From CAYMPH01 sp964392365 (GTDB taxonomy: Bacteria > Spirochaetota > UBA4802 > UBA5550): a stretch of 64,000 nt of DNA. The DNA is taken from positions 1-64,000 of the forward strand of contig CAYMPH010000001.1 in the NCBI GenBank assembly GCA_964392365.1. Direction: 5' to 3'. The position numbers and the translations under genes are program-made. A model generated the notes under the pieces. It was not told the DNA's origin and did not search any database. It saw nothing but the letters and a program-made list of their open reading frames with translations. This document shows, in pieces, positions 1 to 9,307 of the stretch (positions are counted from its first letter, which is position 1; each line of letters begins with the position of its first letter).

Positions 1-312
1 CGAGAAATATTAAACATACAGCAAACCGGAAAAAATTCCCGGTCAGGTTTTTAAAATTTTTCAACATTTTGTTCAGATATTATACAACTATTATTGGACA
101 ATAGATCAAAAAATGTCAACTAAAAAATAAACACGGAACACGACATTAAAAAATGAACTATCAGGGATTTAAACTTCAACAATCAATGTTGGAGAGAAAA
201 TAATCTTTTAAACTTTTAACTAAAATATTTAACTAAAAATTTTCTAAAAACTATCTGAAATTTTTTTTGTTTTATTAGCAATCATGAACATTCGAGATTC
301 CCTTATATAAAA
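1..312. other. AT-rich window edge without a gene
   Basis: No open reading frame of useful length or recognisable RNA is visible. The stretch is very AT-rich and probably lies between the acyl-CoA dehydrogenase transcription unit and whatever lies to the left of the window. Confidence 0.6.
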
Positions 313-346
313 AAAAGCCTCCGGAATTTTGTTCCGGAGGCTTTCA
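313..346 (-). terminator. Intrinsic terminator of the acyl-CoA dehydrogenase gene
   Basis: A perfect hairpin (arms AAAGCCTCCGGAA / TTCCGGAGGCTTT, loop of five bases) lies about 20 bases beyond the stop codon. Read on the minus strand it is followed by a run of T, the classic layout of a Rho-independent terminator. Confidence 0.9.
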
Positions 347-365
347 TAAATCAATTTAATTATAA

Positions 366-2237
366 TTATTCTGCAAGAGCGCCTGTAAAGATGTCAGGTG
401 TAGCTTTAATAACTGCAGCCTCACCCCACATCATTGCTTCAATCTTTCCAAAATATTTAGGGAATTCCATTCCGATATAGAATTGTGAAGAAAGAACTTT
501 CCCTGTGTAAAATGCTGCTTCAGCATTATCAGCAAGAAGCTTGTTAAGATCAGCGCCTTTAAGATCGCCTACAAGTGCTTTACGCTTAGGTATTGTAATT
601 GTAAGGCTCCATAGATGAACCCATGCCATAGCAAGCATGTACATAGCCTGCTGAAGTGGAGTTGCATTCATGAATAGATGCATGAATTTCATTTCACCCA
701 TCTGCTTTTTCATCATTTCGATAACTTTGTCTAAATCTTTCATGCCGCGTGTTACAAGTTCGATATACTTGTCATCAACAATACCTTTAGCTTTATCAAC
801 TGTCTGCTGAACTCTCTTTTTCCATGCATTAAGGTTGAACTGCTCAGGGTTCATTAAGATTTTTCTCATAGTAAGGTCCATGGACTGAATACCGTTTGTT
901 CCTTCCCATACAGCAAGAATCTTAGAATCTCTCATATATTTTTCAATAGGATAATCAGCGCAATATCCGTAACCGCCGTAAACCTGAACAGCTTCAGAAG
1001 TTATTTCAACGCCTTTATCTGTACAGCCTGCTTTGCTTATAGGAGTAAGAAGCTCAACAAGTCCATTTGCCTCTTTCTTCATATCGCCATCAGCAACTGT
1101 TGCAAGGTCAATATTATAAAACATGAAATATGTAAGCATTCTCTGTCCCTCAAGATGCGATTTCATCCATAGTAGCATACGGACTACGTCAGGGTGCTGA
1201 ACAATCGGAACAAGTGAAGCTTCAGGATTAAGCATTTGAGTTACATGAGCTCCCTGAAGTCTGTTTTTTGCATATGTGATTGCGTGCATATAAGCTGTAG
1301 AAGCATTTCCCTGAGCCTGAAGAGCCACACCCATACGTGCATAGTTCATCATCTGGAACATGATTTTCATACCCTTTCTCTCTTCTCCGAGAAGATAACC
1401 AACGCATTTGCCTTCATCACCAAAAGATAGAGAAGAAGTAGAAGAACCTTTGATTCCCATTTTATGCTCGATTCCTGAACAGACCACGTCATTCTGTGGG
1501 CCGAGAGAACCGTCTTCTTTTACATGATACTTAGGAACAAGAAATATTGATATTCCTTTTGTTCCCTTAGGATCGCCTTCAATACGTGCAAGAACAGGGT
1601 GGATTATGTTTTTATAATAATCATTCTCACCTGAAGAAATAAATATTTTGTTTCCTTTTATTAAATATGTTCCATCTGCCTGTTTTACAGCTTTAGTTTT
1701 AAGATTTCCAACATCTGATCCGGCTTCAGGTTCTGTAAGACACATTGTTCCGCCCCATTCGCCTGTCATCATTTTTGGTATGTATTTGTGTTTTTGCTCT
1801 TCTGTACCGAACGAAACTATAAGTTCCATTGCTCCGTGTGAAAGACCCGGATACATTCCAAGCGGATAGTTTGCTGCACAGCAGTATTCCATAACTGCAG
1901 CATTGATAACAACCGGCATCCCGCTTCCGCCGTGTTCAGGATCATCTGAAAGGCCGTAAAAACCTGCTTCATAATAAGCATCAAGAACAGGCTTGTAGCA
2001 AGGAGGAATTTTAACCTGCTTGGTTTTAGGATCATAAATACAACCGCCTTCCTTATCGCCAAGTTCATTTGTAGGATAAACCTGCTCAACGGTTATTTTC
2101 TCAACAAGATCGATTGTTGCATCAAAAGTATCCTTATCGTAATCTGCAAATTTCGGATATTTGTTAAGTTTTTCCGCTTCAAGGAGTTCAAATAATACAA
2201 ATCTTACGTCACGTGTATCAACTAATTGATTTAACAT
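366..2237 (-). CDS. Acyl-CoA dehydrogenase, long form (about 623 aa)
   Basis: FAD-dependent enzyme that introduces the alpha-beta double bond into an acyl-CoA. Family marks in order: the substrate/FAD loop CLTEPEAGSDVGNLKTKA (about residues 170-190), GGYGYCADYPIEKYMRD before the end of the core, and WEGTNGIQ, which holds the usual catalytic glutamate of this family. It is longer than the ordinary 380-residue form and has an extra C-terminal helical region, as in the group related to VLCAD/ACAD9 and to bacterial FadE2-like proteins. The start chosen is the ATG at 2237 because GGAGGT sits six bases ahead of it; an upstream in-frame ATG at 2249 lies inside that ribosome-binding site. The gene stands alone with its own terminator. 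The exact substrate cannot be read from sequence. Confidence 0.93.
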   Translation of the reverse strand: MLNQLVDTRDVRFVLFELLEAEKLNKYPKFADYDKDTFDATIDLVEKITVEQVYPTNELGDKEGGCIYDPKTKQVKIPPCYKPVLDAYYEAGFYGLSDDPEHGGSGMPVVINAAVMEYCCAANYPLGMYPGLSHGAMELIVSFGTEEQKHKYIPKMMTGEWGGTMCLTEPEAGSDVGNLKTKAVKQADGTYLIKGNKIFISSGENDYYKNIIHPVLARIEGDPKGTKGISIFLVPKYHVKEDGSLGPQNDVVCSGIEHKMGIKGSSTSSLSFGDEGKCVGYLLGEERKGMKIMFQMMNYARMGVALQAQGNASTAYMHAITYAKNRLQGAHVTQMLNPEASLVPIVQHPDVVRMLLWMKSHLEGQRMLTYFMFYNIDLATVADGDMKKEANGLVELLTPISKAGCTDKGVEITSEAVQVYGGYGYCADYPIEKYMRDSKILAVWEGTNGIQSMDLTMRKILMNPEQFNLNAWKKRVQQTVDKAKGIVDDKYIELVTRGMKDLDKVIEMMKKQMGEMKFMHLFMNATPLQQAMYMLAMAWVHLWSLTITIPKRKALVGDLKGADLNKLLADNAEAAFYTGKVLSSQFYIGMEFPKYFGKIEAMMWGEAAVIKATPDIFTGALAE

Positions 2238-2542
2238 GTAAACCTCCATATATAATTTAATTTTTTTATTCAGTATAATTCTATTTTAATCTTAAAAACA
2301 TTAAAATATATAACAAACAATGAATATACAAATTTCATAAATTTGAGCATAAAAATGTCAATGTTTTTTTAAGAAATAAACAATTTTTATACAAAAATAA
2401 TCATATTGAGTATAAAATTAACTTTTATAATTTATAAAAAATCATACAATTTTAAAAATTTAGGTATTGGTATAAAAATATTTGGTTTTATTCAGGAGTA
2501 TTGCTGTTAAAACTTAGTAAAAAAATGCAGATCCGGCTTAAA
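2238..2542. other. Intergenic, AT-rich, no gene seen
   Basis: This stretch must hold the acyl-CoA dehydrogenase promoter (minus strand) and the 3' end of the envelope operon. No hairpin terminator, RNA gene or coding frame is apparent. Confidence 0.5.
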
Positions 2543-3418
2543 TTATTTCTCAAGCTTAAAATAATCGCGTTCTAATCTCTTTAAATCTGATTCCACTCTC
2601 TTTAATAGAGGCGATTTTGAAAATAAAGGGTCTCCTGCAGCAGCTTTTTTCAAAAATAACCTGTAAAATTTTCTTGCTGTTTCAATATCAAGCAAAGACT
2701 GGTCTTTTTCATATATTTTGCCAAGCAGATAATAAGCATCGTCAACTGTATCTTTAGTTGGATAATATTTTATGAGTTTAACTGCTGAATATAAAGCCTG
2801 GGTTCCGTTTTTATTATCCATATATATTTTCACCATTTTCAGAATGGCTTTATCAGCAAGATCATGCTGAGGGAACTGTGATGATACTTTTTCAAAATAT
2901 TCAAGAGATGTAAGATAGTCTCTTTTAAAATGATATGATTCCCCTGTAAGATAAAGTGCAGCCGGATATTCTCCTGAATCCATTCCGACTCCTGAAAATT
3001 CCCTGATTGCATCATCATACTTATAGTCTTTATTTTTAATTTTCCCGATCCAGATTTTAGAAGAATCAAGATACTGGCTTTTAGGAAATTTTGACTTCAG
3101 CTCTTCAAAATTCTTCAAAGCCTGTGCATACTGTTCGCTGTTATAAAACTGAATTCCTGTTTTATATAAAACATCATCAGCCTTGGAAACGATTGGAGCG
3201 TCTTTATCACCTGAATCTTTATCTTCTTTTTCTGTTTTTTCAGGAGTAATGTTTTTATCTTTCGGCACTTCCTGATTCTGTTTATATTTTTTTATGGGTT
3301 CATTCAATATACTGTTGATAATATCTTCAGTTTTTTTAAAATCTTTTGCGTGGATATTAATAATAGAAAGGAGGATAAATAATATAGAGGCATATGTTTT
3401 TTTATATTTTAATATCAT
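2543..3418 (-). CDS. Exported TPR-repeat protein (YbgF/BamD-like repeats)
   Basis: The protein has an N-terminal signal peptide (basic MILKYKKTY, then a hydrophobic stretch ending near IHA-K), a charged linker rich in Lys/Glu/Asp (residues 45-80), and tetratricopeptide repeats from about residue 85 to the end. The repeats (YKTGIQFYNSEQYAQALKNF, then Y..GESYHF..DY..SLEYFEKV) resemble those of YbgF/CpoB and BamD, which work in envelope assembly. It is the last gene of a three-gene minus-strand operon, starting 5 bases after its neighbour. It is probably periplasmic; its partner is unknown. Confidence 0.75.
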   Translation of the reverse strand: MILKYKKTYASILFILLSIINIHAKDFKKTEDIINSILNEPIKKYKQNQEVPKDKNITPEKTEKEDKDSGDKDAPIVSKADDVLYKTGIQFYNSEQYAQALKNFEELKSKFPKSQYLDSSKIWIGKIKNKDYKYDDAIREFSGVGMDSGEYPAALYLTGESYHFKRDYLTSLEYFEKVSSQFPQHDLADKAILKMVKIYMDNKNGTQALYSAVKLIKYYPTKDTVDDAYYLLGKIYEKDQSLLDIETARKFYRLFLKKAAAGDPLFSKSPLLKRVESDLKRLERDYFKLEK

Positions 3419-3423
3419 ATTAT

Positions 3424-4113
3424 TCAGTTTTTTATTAAATCCGAGTCTCTATTGATAAGTTTAGGTCCTGCTTCTTTACTTCTGATTAATTTTCTTTTTT
3501 CCTTTTTAACATTTCCGGATTCAGGATCTGCTTTTATATTTGATTCGATAGCTGATGGATTGTCCTGAGTTATTTTTGACCTGGTTTTATCCATTATTTC
3601 TTCATTATTCTGATCAAATGGATTTCCTTTTTTAGTTATACCCCGGACAGATTCTTCTTTTTTTGATTTATCAGTACTGCCGTCAAAAATCATATTTTTG
3701 TCTTCCATCTCAGGACGCGCCCAGACTTTCTTATCCCGGCCACCTTCAACAATTCCTGCATCGAAATCAGGATCGAATCTGTCTTTTGCCGGATATTTTA
3801 TTTTATTAGGATCTGAAATTTTCATTTCATTTATTGTTTCAGATTCGATCATATCTCCGAATCTACCGTCATCTCTTTCTCTTTTAATATCTATATCAAA
3901 AACCTGATTGGTAAATTTGGCAAGAGGATCACTTTTAATTGTTGCTGCATTTTTGCCTTTTGTATAGCCGAAATAAATTCCGACCATTGCAATAATAAAA
4001 ATTAATGAAAAAAACGCACTGCGTATGGTCCTCTGAATGCTTGGACTTATATCGTTCAGGATATTTCCGATTGATCCGAAAACAGTGTCTAATATTTTAA
4101 ATATAGGATTCAT
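3424..4113 (-). CDS. Unknown single-pass membrane protein with a long charged tail
   Basis: There is one membrane segment near residues 32-52 (FFSLIFIIAMVGIYFGY), followed by about 170 hydrophilic, Lys/Asp/Glu/Arg-rich residues of low complexity that are probably extended and periplasmic. I recognise no domain. The start is taken at the ATG at 4113, one base after the stop of the upstream gene; a TTG at 4128 in the same frame would overlap that gene by 14 bases. It is the middle gene of an operon between an LPP20/FlgT-like exported protein and a TPR protein, so a scaffold or linker role in the envelope is plausible but is inference. Confidence 0.6.
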   Translation of the reverse strand: MNPIFKILDTVFGSIGNILNDISPSIQRTIRSAFFSLIFIIAMVGIYFGYTKGKNAATIKSDPLAKFTNQVFDIDIKRERDDGRFGDMIESETINEMKISDPNKIKYPAKDRFDPDFDAGIVEGGRDKKVWARPEMEDKNMIFDGSTDKSKKEESVRGITKKGNPFDQNNEEIMDKTRSKITQDNPSAIESNIKADPESGNVKKEKRKLIRSKEAGPKLINRDSDLIKN

Positions 4114-4114
4114 A

Positions 4115-4948
4115 TTATTTTCTATCAATTATAAAAATAACGCCGCAATTTTTGAGCTTTTTCAGATTTTCAGCGCTGCTGTATATCTTCCTTATATCCC
4201 TGTCTGAAATAACAGGTGAACCGTTAAGAGATTTAACTGCAACTGCATAATACGGTTTATCGCCTGCCTTTTTATGCTTCATCGCATCCTGCTCATTATA
4301 TGCATATGCAACTATTCCGTTTTTTCCAGCTGCATTGATATTGACCATATATCTTCCGTATATTTCAAGTCCATCTTCATTTAAAATAGATGGTAGAATC
4401 ATCGGCTCAACTGATATTCCCCTGGCATCAACTACAAGTCCAGTATATTCAGTTTCAATCGGAATATCCATTCTTTCTGGAAATTTATGTGCAGGATATT
4501 TATATGGAATAACCGGAATTATATCGCTTATTTTAAGCTCCATTGAGCATGCAGTTTTGCTGAAACCGCCTGGAAACTCTTTCAGCTTAACCTTTGATGC
4601 AATAACATCGTATATTCTCGATTGTGAAAACTCGCTTTTATCTATTATATCGCTTAAATAATTATCTGAATCCACACGAACTGTTTTCAAAAGAGACATC
4701 ATATTTCCCATAGCTGTTTCTTTTGCTTTATTATATGATAAAAGTCTTGCGTGATTAAGGGAAACAACCTCACCGCTGGATGAGTCTCTGACTTCACCTT
4801 CATTGGATATTTCAAGGCTGGCTTCAGCTGCAGATAATGCTTTACCTGCGATCCAGTCTATTTTTGCATAGTTCTGCTTTTTTGTTATTGTATAAGCTGA
4901 ACCAACGCATATTATCAGAAACGCGGCTGTAATATATACTTTTTTCAT
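4115..4948 (-). CDS. Exported LPP20-like protein of unknown function
   Basis: The N-terminus MKKVYITAAFLIICVGSAY is a signal peptide. The stretch of residues 40-90 (GEVVSLNHARLLSYNKAKETA) resembles the N-terminal part of LPP20 and FlgT-like exported proteins. The centre (TGLVVDARGISVEPMILPSI) resembles the C-terminal module found in several spirochaetal and proteobacterial exported proteins. It has no catalytic motif. It is the first gene of the operon running down to 2543. A role in motility or envelope assembly is suggested only by these weak resemblances. Confidence 0.6.
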   Translation of the reverse strand: MKKVYITAAFLIICVGSAYTITKKQNYAKIDWIAGKALSAAEASLEISNEGEVRDSSSGEVVSLNHARLLSYNKAKETAMGNMMSLLKTVRVDSDNYLSDIIDKSEFSQSRIYDVIASKVKLKEFPGGFSKTACSMELKISDIIPVIPYKYPAHKFPERMDIPIETEYTGLVVDARGISVEPMILPSILNEDGLEIYGRYMVNINAAGKNGIVAYAYNEQDAMKHKKAGDKPYYAVAVKSLNGSPVISDRDIRKIYSSAENLKKLKNCGVIFIIDRK

Positions 4949-5050
4949 CTATAATTTATCCGGATATATTTTTCTATATTATCGGCTGATTTTAGTCAAT
5001 AATTTAACATCATTCATTATGATTTTACACATTAAATAAAAGAAAAAAAA

Positions 5051-5232
5051 TGGAACGCGGATGACGCGGATTTTTTATGATTAAAGAATTGGGTTTTAAA
5101 GTCTTTATGTTATAATATTTATTCCTATAAAGTTCATATACTTTTCAAAGATTGTTTTAAATATCTTCCATTCAATGGAAAACAATCCTTAAATCCTCGT
5201 TCATCATAATCATCTGCGTCATCCGCGTTCTA
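5051..5232. repeat. REP/BIME-like inverted repeat
   Basis: Two arms face each other. The left arm begins at 5051 with GGAACGCGGATGACGCGGAT, and the right arm (complement, ending at 5232) reads AGAACGCGGATGACGCAGAT. Similarity continues inward for about 45 bases with mismatches. A smaller palindrome, TTCCATT-C-AATGGAA, sits at 5166-5180. Sequences built on AACGCGGATGACGCGGAT occur as short dispersed palindromic elements in many bacteria. The right end begins exactly at the TAG that ends the DUF115 gene, so the element seems to supply that stop codon. Confidence 0.7.
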
Positions 5233-6942
5233 TTTCATTTTTATAAGCGCTGCAAGAGCATTACTCATTAAAAACTTAAGATTTTCAGAAGCACTTACAA
5301 CATCTCTTATAATCAACTCAGAAGCTTTTATTTCATCAATATCGTTTCTTGATAAATATGCATTGATTTTTCTTAAATACGGAGTAAATATGCTTTGCAT
5401 TCCGCTATTATTTATTATAGAAAAAATATCCGATGTTAATGAAAGTTTATCTTCCGGTAAATTTGCAATGCGCTCAATTTCATTTAAATCATTCAGTCCC
5501 TTTTCCAATCCTGAAATAAGCTTTTCTTTTCCTGAAATTTTTTTACCTGACAGAGCTTTTTTCAAAACTTCTGATGGTGTAATATTATTATTTTTAATAG
5601 ATAAAGCCAGTTTTTCAAGTGTATTTTCAGATATATTTTTTAAACGGGCGCCGCCTTCTGTTGCATTAATTATCTTAACCGGAACTTTAGTTGCTGAATC
5701 TTCAAACCAGCCTTTATAAAGATCAAATACCAGATCTGAAACTACAGGTTCAGCCCCGCCGAAAGATTCAACATATTTTATTTTTCTTTTACGGATAACC
5801 TTCTGATTAATTGTATCAAGATTAAGAATTCTGTTTGTCTGCGGGAGCCAGTCATCATTATGATAAGTACCTGATACATGAATTTCCCGCCCGGTATAAG
5901 CAAGGTCCTGCCCGACAAGGATGATAGGATCGCAGCCTAGATTCAGCAGAAGATCAAATACGCTTGTTGCAACAGAACCTCCGGACTGAATATCACCTAT
6001 AGATCCGATTATTTTTTCAAGCCAGTCAATTGCCGGTGTGGTTTCACGTTTTGTACTTCCATCTGCGACCTGATAAAATTTTGAAGTTGTGCTGAAAGCT
6101 TTTTCACCTGGGAATTCACGTGAAATTTTACCATAACTCACAATATCTGCAAGAAGAAGCGGCTCTTTGCTATTTTGTCCTAAAAAATGCTTGATGCTGT
6201 ATTTCTGCGCATCAAGGGTCATGACAATATGCGGAGAAATTTTATTTTTAAGAAGCACGCTATAGGCTGTGTCAACTGATACAATAAGAGCTTTGTCCTT
6301 TATCTTGTCTAGCATTGAAATATTATTTCTTAAGGAAGGACCGGCTGAAACAATAATGCCCGGATAGCCTTTAAATTTCCCGAAAAGATCTGAAACAGGA
6401 TATGATGAAAACAGATACGGAAGATTTAAAAAAATATTTTCGATCCATCTGCGTTCAAACTCAAAACGCGTAAGGAGATCGCTTGTCTTTGATGTTAAAT
6501 ACTGCTTAATATCAGATACAAGATTATCATAAAATGTCTGATTAAGCTGATATGAGGCTCTGTGAATATAATGCGCAATCCCCCTGAATCCCGACATATC
6601 AACTGTTTCAAATATTCCGGAAAGCTCAGAAATTGAAGTTATAATCACTGCATCAGTAAAGTTTTCCGGGCAATGCTTTTTTGAAAGCTTCACCACATCT
6701 GCAGAATTTTCCAGAACAACAATCAGATCATCCGGAAATTTTTTTCTCAGCAGCGGCACGTGATATCCCAGCGCAAGACCTGATACAAGAATTATCGAAG
6801 CTCTGCCTTTTTTAAATGAGTCAACGCTTCTTTCCGCTTCTTTAACAGGATCATATGCGGAATGAAGCCTTATATCCTTTGAATTTTTATAAATTAATGT
6901 TTTCCGGCCGCTTGAAGTTTCTTCAACAATATATGAACCCAT
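5230..6942 (-). CDS. DUF115 / MptE-like protein (motility accessory factor type)
   Basis: The family includes the archaeal 6-hydroxymethylpterin diphosphokinase MptE and the bacterial Maf proteins that glycosylate flagellin. Visible marks are GYPGIIVSAGPSLRNN (about residue 195), ALIVSVDTAYSVLLKNKISP and VMTLDAQK in the nucleotide-sugar-binding fold, and GGSVATSVFDLLLNLGCDP followed by ILVGQDLAYTGREIHVSGT. The last 150 residues are helical. It starts 3 bases after the stop of the HDOD gene and has only a weak, distant ribosome-binding site, so translation is probably coupled to it. By family a role in flagellin modification is likely, but no flagellar gene is in view. Confidence 0.8.
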   Translation of the reverse strand: MGSYIVEETSSGRKTLIYKNSKDIRLHSAYDPVKEAERSVDSFKKGRASIILVSGLALGYHVPLLRKKFPDDLIVVLENSADVVKLSKKHCPENFTDAVIITSISELSGIFETVDMSGFRGIAHYIHRASYQLNQTFYDNLVSDIKQYLTSKTSDLLTRFEFERRWIENIFLNLPYLFSSYPVSDLFGKFKGYPGIIVSAGPSLRNNISMLDKIKDKALIVSVDTAYSVLLKNKISPHIVMTLDAQKYSIKHFLGQNSKEPLLLADIVSYGKISREFPGEKAFSTTSKFYQVADGSTKRETTPAIDWLEKIIGSIGDIQSGGSVATSVFDLLLNLGCDPIILVGQDLAYTGREIHVSGTYHNDDWLPQTNRILNLDTINQKVIRKRKIKYVESFGGAEPVVSDLVFDLYKGWFEDSATKVPVKIINATEGGARLKNISENTLEKLALSIKNNNITPSEVLKKALSGKKISGKEKLISGLEKGLNDLNEIERIANLPEDKLSLTSDIFSIINNSGMQSIFTPYLRKINAYLSRNDIDEIKASELIIRDVVSASENLKFLMSNALAALIKMK

Positions 6943-6945
6943 TTA

Positions 6946-8397
6946 TTATATTATTTCCTTGAGTTCTGCATGAATTTGATGAAGTTCAATCTCATTTTTT
7001 ATTCCGAAGGATTCGTAAATATTTTTTTCAATATATGAATACTGATATTTCTGCGATTCAATACCGCAGAACATATTTGCAAGATATACGATTTTACAGA
7101 TTTCATCAGAAATGCATTTGTCCGGATTGTGATGATTTTTTATAATGTCTGATATGAAATCCGGAAGATTCCATTTTTCAGCTATCATCCAGCCCAGGTC
7201 AGCGTGGCTTAATCCTAAATAAGCCTCATCGATTATTTTTGATATTTTCATTTTCTTATTCGAAAGCTTTTCTGAAAGTATATTAACAACATCTTCACCA
7301 GTTGACAAAAGAATAATATATCCTATATCATGAAGCAGGCCGGCAATATATGCTTTTTCTTTAATGGAATTTTTACCATATTTAATACATATATTTTTGG
7401 AATACTCAGCAGTCTTTAGGCTGTGAGTCCAGACCTGTTCAAATTTTTTATATCTTTTTGAAAGAATTTTATGCGCTGCAGCAGCTGCAAGCATCAGGCT
7501 GATATTTTTTAAGCCGATCCGCATAACAGCTTCTGAAACCTTTTCAATTTTCTTTCCCTGAAAAAATCCGGCACTGTTAGAAAACTTCAGTATATCTGCA
7601 GTCAGAGACGGATCATGTGAAAATGCTTCTGATATTTTGTCAACTGATGCATCAGGATCAGATGCAAGATTCTGTATCCTGATTATTATTTCAGGAAATG
7701 TCGGCAGCTCATTAATTTCACCGATTATTTTTTCCCTGACGGTTCTTGAAATTTCATCATGATCCTTGTAATCCGGAAAAAATATCTGTGTTTCAAAATA
7801 ATTCTCACGCTGCAATATTTTAAAATTATCAATGGAAATTCCTGCGCTTTTTATCAGCATCAGACTGAGCATTATTCCAAGACCTGCCCCTTCCGAAGGA
7901 TCATACAGGTTTTTATATGCATCGCCGAATTCAGATGATTTTTTTGCATAATCAAGCCTTTTGTTTATTCTTTCAAGTTCATCTGTATAAACATTTATAT
8001 TGCTGCCGACTCTTAGAAAAATACCATTTTCACCCTTAATCATTGAAAAATCTATTCTATATATAGAATTATTAAATTCATTGCCTATAATTTCAATTTT
8101 CTTCATTATCCTTTCACGGAATTCTTCCATAGCACAAGAATAATCAGATGAGTCACATCCTGAGATTCCTTTTGATTCCATAAAAACTCTTTTTTCATTA
8201 GCTTTGAAAGAATTAAGAATCAATTCTCTAGATGTTATGATAAGAATATCTAGAAGATACATCCTGTCCATTCGAAATAAAATTTTTGCTATTATGGAAT
8301 TTATTATCAGGAGAATTTCATCAAACGGCCTTATAAAAGATAATTTGATATTATCACCTTTCATAAAATCATCTGCATATTTTGACGTATCTACCAT
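6946..8397 (-). CDS. HDOD-domain signalling protein with a HATPase-like N-terminus
   Basis: Residues 1-210 resemble a degenerate histidine-kinase-type ATPase fold: a G1-box-like AGLGIMLSLMLIKSAG follows a linker, but no clear N-box or phosphoacceptor histidine is present. Residues 215-415 are an HDOD domain, with INELPTFPEI, a conserved VSEAVMRIGLKNISLMLAAAA, then YIAGLLHDIGYIILL and GLSHADLGWMIAEKW. HDOD proteins relay signals in motility and stress control. GAGGT lies five bases before the ATG. It is first in a two-gene unit with the DUF115 protein. Its ligand is unknown. Confidence 0.82.
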   Translation of the reverse strand: MVDTSKYADDFMKGDNIKLSFIRPFDEILLIINSIIAKILFRMDRMYLLDILIITSRELILNSFKANEKRVFMESKGISGCDSSDYSCAMEEFRERIMKKIEIIGNEFNNSIYRIDFSMIKGENGIFLRVGSNINVYTDELERINKRLDYAKKSSEFGDAYKNLYDPSEGAGLGIMLSLMLIKSAGISIDNFKILQRENYFETQIFFPDYKDHDEISRTVREKIIGEINELPTFPEIIIRIQNLASDPDASVDKISEAFSHDPSLTADILKFSNSAGFFQGKKIEKVSEAVMRIGLKNISLMLAAAAAHKILSKRYKKFEQVWTHSLKTAEYSKNICIKYGKNSIKEKAYIAGLLHDIGYIILLSTGEDVVNILSEKLSNKKMKISKIIDEAYLGLSHADLGWMIAEKWNLPDFISDIIKNHHNPDKCISDEICKIVYLANMFCGIESQKYQYSYIEKNIYESFGIKNEIELHQIHAELKEII

Positions 8398-8551
8398 TTA
8401 AACCTCATAATTATTATCGGATAATGAATGTTTATTCTTTTTCTTTAAAATCACAGGATTTATTCAAAATTAAAAAAAATGTTGATTAAAATGACCTTTA
8501 CAGTAAGTTAGTTAAAGATCAACGAAATTATAATTAATATTTGAGGAAAAC

Positions 8552-9307
8552 ATGTATCCGATAATTTTCAGCTATAAATTTATAACAATCGGAGGCTACG
8601 GAATAATGCTCGGCCTCGGTTTTTATCTTGCTTTTCTTCTATTAGAACGTGAATTAAAACTGGATGGAAAAGATCAGGAACTTGCCTATAAAATACTTCT
8701 TACTGCTATTCCTGCAGGAATTGTAGGTGCAAAGTTTTTCCACATCCTTGAACATTTTAAGGATTTCGAAAGAGATCCATATGGCATGATTTTTTCAGGA
8801 GCCGGCCTTTCAGCTTTTGGAGGGTTTACAGTTGCTCTGCTATCCTGTATTATTTTAATAAAATACAATAAAGAAAACTTTTTACGTATATTTGATCTTA
8901 CTGCAGCACCAATGGCACTCGGTTATGCAGTGGGCAGGCTTGGATGCCATGTTTCAGGTGATGGATGTTATGGGATAGAAACCAGTTCTATTTTTGCAAC
9001 ATCCTATCCGAATGGAATTATACCAATGACGCCATATGTTTTCCCTACTCCATTATTTGAATCCCTGTTTGCTTTTATACTTGTTGCTGTTTTTCTTAAA
9101 TTAAGAAAATACACAAATCCTGATGGATGGATCTTTTTTATATATCTTATATTAACAGGACTTGCAAGAGTTTCCATAGAATTCATACGTCTTAATCCTG
9201 TGATTGCACTGGGCCTGACTCAAGCACAGCTTGTTTCGATCTTGTTCATTTTAACAGGTGCAGCCGGACTTATTTATCTTTTCGTTTATAATAAAAAAAC
9301 AGCCTGA
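8552..9307 (+). CDS. lgt: Prolipoprotein diacylglyceryl transferase
   Basis: This inner-membrane enzyme moves diacylglycerol from phosphatidylglycerol to the lipobox cysteine of prolipoproteins, the first step of lipoprotein maturation. The hydrophobicity pattern fits seven membrane segments. The family signature is present in a variant form, GYAVGRLGCHVSGDGCYG (about residues 124-141), where the usual enzyme has GRxGNFxNGExxG; the Arg and the two Gly are kept. The conserved C-terminal region GLARVSIEFIRLNP matches the family's R-x-x-x-E-x-x-R motif. GAGGA stands five bases before the ATG. The stop overlaps the next start (TGATG). Several lipoproteins in this window would be its substrates. 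Confidence 0.9.
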   Translation: MYPIIFSYKFITIGGYGIMLGLGFYLAFLLLERELKLDGKDQELAYKILLTAIPAGIVGAKFFHILEHFKDFERDPYGMIFSGAGLSAFGGFTVALLSCIILIKYNKENFLRIFDLTAAPMALGYAVGRLGCHVSGDGCYGIETSSIFATSYPNGIIPMTPYVFPTPLFESLFAFILVAVFLKLRKYTNPDGWIFFIYLILTGLARVSIEFIRLNPVIALGLTQAQLVSILFILTGAAGLIYLFVYNKKTA

